From the NCBI GenBank assembly GCA_041484525.1, contig JBGPHT010000072.1, positions 1-35,920 of the forward strand: a stretch of DNA of 35,920 nt, given 5' to 3'. This DNA is from JBGPHT01 sp041484525. Its GTDB lineage: Bacteria > Acidobacteriota > Terriglobia > Bryobacterales > Bryobacteraceae. How positions within the stretch are numbered: the stretch's first letter is position 1; each line of letters opens with the position of its first letter. Made by a program: the position numbers and the translations under genes. Positions 1-6,862 of the stretch are shown here, piece after piece. The notes beneath the pieces are model-generated. The model had not been told where the DNA came from, did no database searches, and worked only from the letters and a program-made list of their open reading frames with translations.

Positions 1-150
1 GCATGCTTTTCCCCTCTTGCATAGAGGGTAGGTCTGCACTACAAGCGATTCCAGAATTGTTCTATTGAAGCCGAACCACTTGCTGCATCGCTATCGCCGA
101 TTCCGCCGACACGCACACGCCAAGTGCGAAGGTCGGGCTAGGGAGGGCTT
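1..150. other. Left edge, non-coding leader of the VOC gene
   Basis: No gene supported. It contains a small hairpin CCCTCT-TGCAT-AGAGGG (12-28) without a following T-run, and the AGGGAGG ribosome binding site of the VOC gene (140-146). Confidence 0.5.
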
Positions 151-906
151 ATGGAGCCACAGACCGTCACGGCCTATCCGGTCGTCCACGACGTCCCAGC
201 GCTCAACGCTTTCCTTGGCCGCGTCTTCGGCGCGATTGAAAAGCTCCGCGCGATCGGCTCAGCCGGCGGCTATCACACCGAAGTGCAAATCGGCGACTCC
301 GTACTGATGATCGGCGGTGGCGGCCCGGATGTCGCCTGGAAAGGCGAATCGCGTCCTATGGCCTTCCACATCTACGTGCCGGATACCGACGCCACATACC
401 AGCGCGCGCTGGATGGCGGCGGCGAGTCCCTGCAAGCGCCCGCCGACCAGGACTGGGGCGAACGTACCGCCAACGTCAAGGACCCATCGGGCAACTGCTG
501 GTACATCGCGACCTTCAAAGGCGAGAACTACTTCTCGGACGGCGCGCCCACTATCCAGCCTTTTCTACAGCCGCTGCGTGCCGAGCCCGTCATCGAGTTC
601 CTGACGCGCGCCTTCGGAGCCATCGAACTCGGCCGCGCCGTCACGCCGGATGGCATCATCCTCCACACCACGCTGAAGATCGGCAACTCCGCCATCGAAC
701 TCTTCGACGCACACGGCATCTACCAGCCCATGCCGGGCATGTTCTTTCTCTCCGTGGCGGACGTGAACGCTGTCTACGCCCGCGCCCTCGAGTGCGGCGC
801 CGAATCGATTTCCGCGCCAGCCGATCAACCCTATGGAGACCGCACCGGCAGCGTTAAGGACGTGGCCGGCAACACCTGGTACATCGCCGCTCGGCTATCG
901 AAATGA
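151..906 (+). CDS. VOC family protein with two glyoxalase-like domains
   Basis: 251 residues made of two tandem vicinal-oxygen-chelate (glyoxalase/bleomycin-resistance/PhnB-like) modules, about residues 5-125 and 130-250. Each module ends in the family's typical strand: DPSGNCWYIAT in the first and DVAGNTWYIAA in the second. Each also has a middle 'A.A.GAESI/LQAPADQ' segment, so the halves are clear duplicates. No signal peptide, so cytosolic. The start at 151 is preceded by AGGGAGG (140-146), a good ribosome binding site four bases from the ATG. Members bind metal and act as lyases, isomerases, dioxygenases or drug-binding proteins; the substrate cannot be read here. It stands alone, followed after 58 bases by an ADOP permease on the same strand. 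Family assignment is secure, function is not. Confidence 0.88.
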   Translation: MEPQTVTAYPVVHDVPALNAFLGRVFGAIEKLRAIGSAGGYHTEVQIGDSVLMIGGGGPDVAWKGESRPMAFHIYVPDTDATYQRALDGGGESLQAPADQDWGERTANVKDPSGNCWYIATFKGENYFSDGAPTIQPFLQPLRAEPVIEFLTRAFGAIELGRAVTPDGIILHTTLKIGNSAIELFDAHGIYQPMPGMFFLSVADVNAVYARALECGAESISAPADQPYGDRTGSVKDVAGNTWYIAARLSK

Positions 907-948
907 GCCTGTCGAAATGAGCCTCACGCGCCCGGTGTCGCCTGCTAT

Positions 949-966
949 ATACTAATTCGTTAGTAT
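949..966. promoter_or_regulatory. Palindrome over the start of the first ADOP gene, with an embedded -10-like box
   Basis: ATACTAA-TTCG-TTAGTAT is a perfect inverted repeat with seven-base arms. It includes the AT of the ATG at 965. A TATACT hexamer at 948-953 would place the transcript start only a few bases before the start codon. A bound repressor would block both the promoter and the initiation site. Alternatively the RNA could fold into a TTCG-loop hairpin holding the start codon. The site resembles but is not identical to the padR-linked sites near 9850, so which regulator binds is unknown. Confidence 0.5.
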
Positions 967-3364
967 GTTCCGAGACATCCTGTGGGCTTGCCGCTGGCTG
1001 CGCCAGAACCCCCTCTTCACGGCGGGCGTCACCGCCATCCTGGCGCTCGGCATCGGCGCCAACACCGCCGTCTTCAGCATCGTCGACGCGGTGCTTCTAG
1101 CGCCGCTTCCCTACACTTCGGCCGACCGCCTCGTGAGGGTCGACGAGACCACCACCACGCGCCTGATCTCCGGTATCCCGGCGGATGACTACCTTCGCTG
1201 GCGGGATCGCACCGACCTCTTTGAAAAGACCGTGCCTTACATAAAGGATATGGTCACGCTATCCGGTGGCGTGGAACCGGATCAAGTCTTCGCGCTCCGC
1301 ACTTCGGGCGGCCTCTTCCCGCTCCTGGGGGCTCATGCCCAGCTCGGCCGCGCGCTGGTCGACGCCGATGACGATCCGGCATCCCCGAAGGTCGCCGTAC
1401 TCAGCGACCGGCTCTGGCGGCGGCTCTTCCACGCCGACACCGCCGCCATCGGACGCACCGTGAGAGTCTTCGACGAGGTCTATACCATCGCCGGCGTAAT
1501 GCCGCCAGAATTCGAGTTTGAGTACTCCAACGTCGAGTTGTGGGTCCCGCTCCGGCTGACGTCTGCAACCAGCGGCTTGCTCCAGGTGGTAGCGCGGACA
1601 AGGCCGGGCGTTTCGCTTCCCCAGGTGCAAAGCGCGATGCAGATCGTCGCCCGCCAGATGGAACAGGAGAACCCGAAACAGCGAGCCGGCCTGCGCATCA
1701 ACGTGACGCAGTGGAGCGAAACCACCGATCGGAAATACGAGCTGACGCTGCTGTTTGTGCTGGTCGCGGTCGGACTGGTGCTGCTGATCGCCTGCGCCAA
1801 TGTGGGCAGTCTGCTGCTGAGCCGCGCCGTCAAGCGGCAGAAAGAGATCGCGATCCGCGTGTCGCTCGGCGCAGGATTCTGGCGCGTGGCGCGGCAACTG
1901 CTCGCCGAGAGTTTCGTGCTGGCCGTGCTCGGCAGCGCGGCCGGCATCGTGGCGGCACGCTACGCCTTGCAGTTCCTCTCGCGCCAACTGGCGGCGCTGC
2001 CCATCATGCTGCCCCATCTGCAGCGCGTATCGCTCAATGGGCGGGTGCTTCTCGCAAACGCCGTCGTGTGCCTGCTGCTCGCCTGCCTGTCGAGCCTCGC
2101 GCCGGTCTTACTGGCGTCAAAGACAGACCTGCAGGGCGCGCTGCGCAGCGGCCATTCGGGCGCAGGCGGCAAGGGTTCGACACGCCTCTTTTCCATCCTG
2201 ATCGGCTCCGAAGCGGCGTTCGCATTTCTGCTGCTGGTCGGTTCCGGCCTCATGATTCGCAGCCTGGTCCGGCTGCAGCAGGACGATCACGGTTTTCTTC
2301 CCGACCATGTCCTCACTTTGCGCGTGCCCATCGGCACCCGCACGCAAATACGTCCCACCGGCAAGTACGACACTAAGCCGCGGCAGATGGCGTATTATCG
2401 CGAGCTTCTCGAGCGGGTCCAGAGAATCCCGGGAATCCGGTCCGCAGCCGTGGTCAACAATCTGCCGCTCTCAGGCGTCAAAAGCACCATTCCTGTCCAG
2501 GGCCTCGACGGCCGGCCCACGCTCACCTCGACCCGCACCATCAGCCCGCAGTATTTCGCCGCCATGGGGATTCCGCTGATCGCCGGCCGCGTCTTCTCCG
2601 AAGCGGATCAGACCGGTGCGCCCGGCGTGGTCATCCTCAATCAATACCTGGCGCGCCAATTGTTCCCGAACCAGAACCCGATCGGTCAGACCATGCCCGC
2701 CCAGGATTCGACGCGGCGCGGCCCTATCGTGATCGGCGTCGTCAGGGACACATCCCAGATGAGCTACGATCAGCCCGCCAAAGGCGAAATCTATCTCTCG
2801 TACCAGCAGATGATTTTTGCGACTTTCATGTCGACAATCGTGGTGCGTGCGTCCGGCGACCCTCTGCTGCTTGCTCCGGCGCTTCAAAAAGAAGTGTGGG
2901 CCGTCGATCCCAACCAACCCATCGTCAAGGTGGAAACGATGAACGACGTCATCGCCGATTCCATCTGGCGCCCGCGATTCTCGGCGTGGGTCTTCTCCGT
3001 GCTAGGCGGTCTGGCGCTGTTGCTGACGTCCGCCGGCGTCTACAGCGTGGTGGCGTACACCACTACGCTTCGGGCTCGAGAGGTGGGAATCCGCGTGGCG
3101 CTCGGCGCGACGCCGAAGAATGTCATCGCCGTGATTCTGCGCGGCGCCATGATTCCGTTGGCGGCAGGCCTCGCCATCAGCCTGGTGGCCGCCTTGCTCC
3201 TGTCCCGACTGATGACGAGTCTCCTCTATGAAATCCAGAGTAACGATCCCGTGACGTATTGCGGTGCGGGTGCATTGCTGCTGGCAATCGGAGCGGTCGC
3301 GAGCGTTCGGCCGGCCTGGAGAGCTGCGACCGGAGATCCACTCGACGCACTGCGAAGCGAGTAG
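965..3364 (+). CDS. ADOP-type ABC transporter permease (MacB/FtsX duplicated), short form
   Basis: 799-residue integral membrane protein. It has a first transmembrane helix with the ADOP/MacB signature ALGIGANTAVFSIVDAVLL (about 27-46), a periplasmic MacB core, and three helices of the first FtsX domain (about 260-390, including LLIACANVGSLLLSRA and KRQKEIAIRVSLGAG). A second periplasmic core and a second FtsX domain follow (about 675-795, REVGIRVALGA, ending PLDALRSE). It lacks the charged cytosolic prefix of about 80 residues present in the other two ADOPs of this window, and only 58 bases separate it from the VOC gene, so none has been missed. No ATPase subunit is encoded nearby, as is usual for these 'orphan' permeases. 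The substrate is unknown; MacB-like proteins move peptides, lipids or drugs. It is convergent with the next ADOP (11-base gap). Confidence 0.93.
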   Translation: MFRDILWACRWLRQNPLFTAGVTAILALGIGANTAVFSIVDAVLLAPLPYTSADRLVRVDETTTTRLISGIPADDYLRWRDRTDLFEKTVPYIKDMVTLSGGVEPDQVFALRTSGGLFPLLGAHAQLGRALVDADDDPASPKVAVLSDRLWRRLFHADTAAIGRTVRVFDEVYTIAGVMPPEFEFEYSNVELWVPLRLTSATSGLLQVVARTRPGVSLPQVQSAMQIVARQMEQENPKQRAGLRINVTQWSETTDRKYELTLLFVLVAVGLVLLIACANVGSLLLSRAVKRQKEIAIRVSLGAGFWRVARQLLAESFVLAVLGSAAGIVAARYALQFLSRQLAALPIMLPHLQRVSLNGRVLLANAVVCLLLACLSSLAPVLLASKTDLQGALRSGHSGAGGKGSTRLFSILIGSEAAFAFLLLVGSGLMIRSLVRLQQDDHGFLPDHVLTLRVPIGTRTQIRPTGKYDTKPRQMAYYRELLERVQRIPGIRSAAVVNNLPLSGVKSTIPVQGLDGRPTLTSTRTISPQYFAAMGIPLIAGRVFSEADQTGAPGVVILNQYLARQLFPNQNPIGQTMPAQDSTRRGPIVIGVVRDTSQMSYDQPAKGEIYLSYQQMIFATFMSTIVVRASGDPLLLAPALQKEVWAVDPNQPIVKVETMNDVIADSIWRPRFSAWVFSVLGGLALLLTSAGVYSVVAYTTTLRAREVGIRVALGATPKNVIAVILRGAMIPLAAGLAISLVAALLLSRLMTSLLYEIQSNDPVTYCGAGALLLAIGAVASVRPAWRAATGDPLDALRSE

Positions 3365-3375
3365 CTGCGGCCCAA

Positions 3376-6003
3376 TTACTCTGCTCGCAGCGCAGCTAAT
3401 GGGTCGACGCGTGATGCGCGCCGGGCAGGAATGTAGCCGGCGGCCAGCGCCATCGCGGACAACACTAAGGCAGCCAGGGCGATGGTCGTCGCGTCGGTAG
3501 GCTTCAGCCCGAAGAGCATCGAAGCTACCAGTTGTCCGCACGCCATCACCGCCGCCACGCCCACTGCCAGACCGGCCGCCAGCACCAGCAGAATATCCCG
3601 CAGCACCATCCGCAGGACCGACCAGGGCTGCGCACCCAGGGCCATTCGAATGCCGATTTCATTGGTCCGCTGCGCGACCGAATAAGCCAGCGTGCCATAG
3701 ATACCGATCGCCACCAGCAACACCGTCAGCCCCCCGAAGAAGGCCGCGAGGTCCGCGACCAGGTGCTCGCGGCTCAGCTTCCGATCGATGCGTTGCTGTA
3801 CCGTCGTGACGATACCCAGCCGCAGTCGTGGATCGATCTCGCGAATGGCGGTGCGCACGGTACCGGCAAAAGCGAGGGGTGAGCCCGCCGTACGGACTTC
3901 GAGCGCGTGGATTCCACCGGTCCTCTGCAGCGAGGCGAAATACACCAGCCGCGGGCTCGGTTCCCGAAGGTCGATGTACTTGGCATCCTTCACCACGCCG
4001 ATGATCTCGTACGATTCTTTGTTGAACTCGAACCGGCGGCTCACGGCTGGACTGTTCCCGAAATAGTGGCGCGCCAATGTCTGGTTCACGAGGGCGACTT
4101 TCGGCGCAGCGGTGTTGTCGGCCAGGGTGAAGTCGCGGCCATCGAGAAGCGGAATGCCCGCGGTTTCGAAATAGCCCGGCCCGACCCAATCCGCGCGCGA
4201 CCTCTGATCTTCCGGACTTCGCGGAATGTAGCCATCGATCTTGAGGCCGCCGACGCCGCTCCCGCTATCGGACAGAGTCCCGTTAAAGGACACGCTGGCT
4301 GCTTGCACACCGGGTATCGCACGCATGCGTTCCAGCAGACGGACTTCGAGCGCCGGCCATTGCGGCTGGTAGCCCCGCTGCGCGCCTAGCTCGACGGAAA
4401 GAATGTTGCCGGCGCGAAAGCCCGTATCCTGATCCTTCAAGTTCTGCAGAGTTCGGATAAACAGTCCGCCGACGACCAGTAACAGCAGCGAGAGGGCGAC
4501 TTGCGCCACGATCAGGGCATCCTTCAACCCCCATCGGCGCCCGCGGCCGGCCAGGGACCGCGCACCGAGTTTGAGCGCAGGAGCCACGTCGCGGCCCACC
4601 GCCTGAAGAGCCGGAGCCAAACCGAAAAGCATTCCGGTCACCAGCGAAATCATTCCCGCGAATAGCAGAATGCGGACATCGGGACGGAGGTCGAGCGCGA
4701 TCGGGCGGCCGCCTCCGACAACCAGGTCGAGCAACAAGCGGCTGCTCCAGGTTGCGAACAAGACTCCGAGCATGCCGCCCATCGCGGCCAACAGCACGCT
4801 CTCCGTCAGTAACTGCCGGACCAGCCGCCCGCGGCCGGCGCCGATCGCCAGGCGGGTGGCGATCTCCCGTTGCCGCGCGGTGGCGCGGGCCAAAAGCAGA
4901 CTCGCCAGATTGGCGCACGCGATCAACAGGACAACCGCGACCACCGCCATCAGAATGCGCAGCGGATCGGTGAACCGGTCGCGCAATCCCGAGAGGCCGC
5001 GGCCGCCCGGCTCCACGGCAGTGTGTTCGGCGTTTGCAGGGCCGGTATGCGTCAGGATCAGGTTCAACTCGGCGGCAGCTTGCGACGCCTTGACGCCAGG
5101 CTTGAGACGGCCCATGAGATTGAGCCAGACGTAGCCGCGATCGTTGCGCCGCTGCGCCTGCTCCAGGCTGACCGATGCCCAGATATCGGGTGCTTCACCG
5201 ACAGCCTCGCCAAAGAACCCGGGCGGCGCCACGCCGACGATGGTGAAGGGCACGCCCTCGAGAGCGATCTGTCGTCCCAGGACCGAATCCGATCCGCCGA
5301 AGCTCTGCTTCCAAAAGCGATGGCTGATCACCGCGACCTGCAAACCATCATCCTGGTTGTTGAACGCGCGGCCAAGGATCGGTCTGACCCCGAGGACGGA
5401 GAAGTAAGTGCTCGATACGATCTTGTTTTGCGCAGGCTCCGTATCGGCGCCGATGCCTACCTCGATCTGGCGAGGGCCGGATGCCGCCAGCAGTCCGGAG
5501 AATACGTGGTTGGCATCCCGCAAATCGAGATACGCGGGGTAAGAGAAACCCCAACCCCGTTTTCCTTCGGGAGAAAGCGGCTCGAGCGCAGCAAGCTCCT
5601 CCGGATGATTCACCGGGAGGCTCTTCAGCAGCACGGCGTCGATCAGGCTGAAGATCGCGGTGTTGGTGCCAATCCCGAAAGCCAGCGACAGGACGGCAAT
5701 CGCGGTGAACCCGGGGCTCTTGCGGAAAGTACGCCCCGCGTAGCGCAGGTCCTGCATCAGATTTTCCAGCAGATTCACTTTGCGCATGTCTCGACACTCC
5801 TCTTTGATTTGCGCCATCCCGCCCACGGCGCGCAGTGCGGCATTTCGCGCCTCTTCCGGTGCGACGCCTTGCGCGATCTGCAGTTCGATCTGCCGCTCGA
5901 GGTGGAATTGAAGCTCCTCGTCCAACTCCGCCTCGACGGCCTTACGCCGGAACACCGAACGCAGTCGCAGTGGAATCGTGTAGATCCAATCTTCCTGGTG
6001 CAT
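3376..6003 (-). CDS. ADOP-type ABC transporter permease, full length with prefix domain
   Basis: 875 residues. Residues 1-80 form the charged, helical ADOP prefix (FRRKAVEAELDEELQFHLER..., GVAPEEARNAALRAVGG). TM1 at about 97-125 carries LAFGIGTNTAIFSLIDAVLL, followed by a MacB-type periplasmic core. The first FtsX domain at about 350-480 contains LLIACANLASLLLARATARQ and REIATRLAIGAGRGR. A second periplasmic core and second FtsX domain (about 745-870, NEIGIRMALGAQPWSV) follow, ending VDPLAALRAE. No padR gene is adjacent; the gene is divergent from the pseudouridine synthase gene and has its own palindromic promoter region at 6015-6061. Substrate unknown. The family is secure from architecture and sequence motifs. 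Confidence 0.94.
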   Translation of the reverse strand: MHQEDWIYTIPLRLRSVFRRKAVEAELDEELQFHLERQIELQIAQGVAPEEARNAALRAVGGMAQIKEECRDMRKVNLLENLMQDLRYAGRTFRKSPGFTAIAVLSLAFGIGTNTAIFSLIDAVLLKSLPVNHPEELAALEPLSPEGKRGWGFSYPAYLDLRDANHVFSGLLAASGPRQIEVGIGADTEPAQNKIVSSTYFSVLGVRPILGRAFNNQDDGLQVAVISHRFWKQSFGGSDSVLGRQIALEGVPFTIVGVAPPGFFGEAVGEAPDIWASVSLEQAQRRNDRGYVWLNLMGRLKPGVKASQAAAELNLILTHTGPANAEHTAVEPGGRGLSGLRDRFTDPLRILMAVVAVVLLIACANLASLLLARATARQREIATRLAIGAGRGRLVRQLLTESVLLAAMGGMLGVLFATWSSRLLLDLVVGGGRPIALDLRPDVRILLFAGMISLVTGMLFGLAPALQAVGRDVAPALKLGARSLAGRGRRWGLKDALIVAQVALSLLLLVVGGLFIRTLQNLKDQDTGFRAGNILSVELGAQRGYQPQWPALEVRLLERMRAIPGVQAASVSFNGTLSDSGSGVGGLKIDGYIPRSPEDQRSRADWVGPGYFETAGIPLLDGRDFTLADNTAAPKVALVNQTLARHYFGNSPAVSRRFEFNKESYEIIGVVKDAKYIDLREPSPRLVYFASLQRTGGIHALEVRTAGSPLAFAGTVRTAIREIDPRLRLGIVTTVQQRIDRKLSREHLVADLAAFFGGLTVLLVAIGIYGTLAYSVAQRTNEIGIRMALGAQPWSVLRMVLRDILLVLAAGLAVGVAAVMACGQLVASMLFGLKPTDATTIALAALVLSAMALAAGYIPARRASRVDPLAALRAE

Positions 6004-6014
6004 GGGCTACTTGG

Positions 6015-6061
6015 TCTCGGTTACCGAGATAAGCGTACCGCCATTCATCCCGCTCCGTCAA
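6015..6061 (-). promoter_or_regulatory. Promoter and palindromic operator of the second ADOP gene
   Basis: Reading leftward: TTGACG (6056-6061), an 18-base spacer, then TACGCT (6032-6037) as a weak -10. The predicted start of transcription falls inside a perfect palindrome, TCTCGGT-T-ACCGAGA (6015-6029), about 12 bases upstream of the ATG at 6003. The position is classical for a repressor operator. The palindrome is unlike the GTATAG sites of the padR gene, so a different regulator is likely. Confidence 0.45.
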
Positions 6062-6072
6062 GAGGTATTGGT

Positions 6073-6102
6073 TTGCGATGTTCACGGGAATGGTTCGATA
6101 AT
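6073..6102 (+). promoter_or_regulatory. Predicted promoter of the pseudouridine synthase gene
   Basis: TTGCGA (6073-6078), an 18-base spacer and GATAAT (6097-6102), followed by eight bases to the GTG start at 6111. Transcription would begin at or next to the start codon, giving a leaderless mRNA; no Shine-Dalgarno sequence is present. Confidence 0.45.
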
Positions 6103-6110
6103 CGCTGCAA

Positions 6111-6851
6111 GTGAAGAGACCTTCCCGACCGGATCGCGAAGATCGCCGCCGGCCTCGATTCTCAAGGGCGCTTGCCGTGCTCTACGAAGACGACGCTATC
6201 GCCGTCGTCGATAAGCCGGCCGGGCTTCCGGCTGTGCCCATTCAGGGCTCGGATACTCCGTCCGCTTTGTCGCTGCTGTCTGCCGGACTCAAGCGGAAGC
6301 GGCAGCGAGCCCTGGTCGTACATCGTATCGATCGTTATACGTCGGGGCTGCTGTTGTTTGCCAAGACCGGCGCGGATCGGGATACGCTGATTCGACAGTT
6401 TCTCGCGCATACGCCGATCAGGCAGTATCTCGCGGTAGTGCGCGGCTGTCTCGCCATCCAGGAGGGGACGCTGGTTCACTATCTCGAGCGGCAAGGAATG
6501 TTTCAGAAGGTGCGAACCGAGAAAGATCCTGGCGCAGCCCGGGCGGAGCTTCGATATTCCGTCGAGCGCCTTCTTCGGGACGCTTCGCTCGTCCGCGTGG
6601 CGCTTATCACGGGATTGCAGAATCAAATCCGTGCGCAGTTTTCAGCCATCGGCCATCCGGTGATCGGCGACAGAAAGTATCGCCAGGAGGAAGCGTCGGA
6701 GCGACTGATCGATCGCGTGGCTCTGCATGCGGCACATCTCGAATTCGTGCATCCGCGCTCCGGGAAGAGCGTCGCGATCGATTGCGAAACACCCGCCGAT
6801 TTTCAGCATCTGGTCGAGAGACTGTCGCCGCCAAAACGCGCGCGCCGGTGA
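6111..6851 (+). CDS. RluA-family pseudouridine synthase
   Basis: 246 residues, GTG start; an in-frame stop at 6099 and the promoter geometry fix the N-terminus near here. The RluA catalytic motif HRIDRYTSGLLLFAKT is at about 71-86, with catalytic Asp74. The upstream strand YEDDAIAVVDKPAGLPAVP (about 25-43) matches the family's 'DD.ll.v.KPaGl.vhp'. The C-terminal motif GLQNQIRAQFSAIGHPVIGDRKY is slightly degenerate: the usual GR.HQIR is GLQNQIR. There is no N-terminal S4 domain, so it resembles RluA or the TruC/YqcB subgroup rather than RluC/RluD. It would convert uridine to pseudouridine in rRNA or tRNA; the target base cannot be predicted. It is convergent with the third ADOP gene (11-base gap). 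Confidence 0.87.
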   Translation: MKRPSRPDREDRRRPRFSRALAVLYEDDAIAVVDKPAGLPAVPIQGSDTPSALSLLSAGLKRKRQRALVVHRIDRYTSGLLLFAKTGADRDTLIRQFLAHTPIRQYLAVVRGCLAIQEGTLVHYLERQGMFQKVRTEKDPGAARAELRYSVERLLRDASLVRVALITGLQNQIRAQFSAIGHPVIGDRKYRQEEASERLIDRVALHAAHLEFVHPRSGKSVAIDCETPADFQHLVERLSPPKRARR

Positions 6852-6862
6852 GCTTTGAAGAG

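Noticed and set aside
12..28. Hairpin CCCTCT-TGCAT-AGAGGG as a terminator
   Set aside because: No T-run follows it in either direction; the adjoining T-run precedes the stem on the plus strand.
3363..3397. Inverted repeat AGCTGCG...CGCAGCT between convergent ADOP genes as a bidirectional terminator
   Set aside because: Seven-base arms with a 21-base loop and no T-run; half of it lies inside coding sequence, so chance is a sufficient explanation.
4870..6114. 414-codon open frame on the plus strand
   Set aside because: Antisense to the second ADOP gene; no recognisable domain, signal or ribosome binding site.
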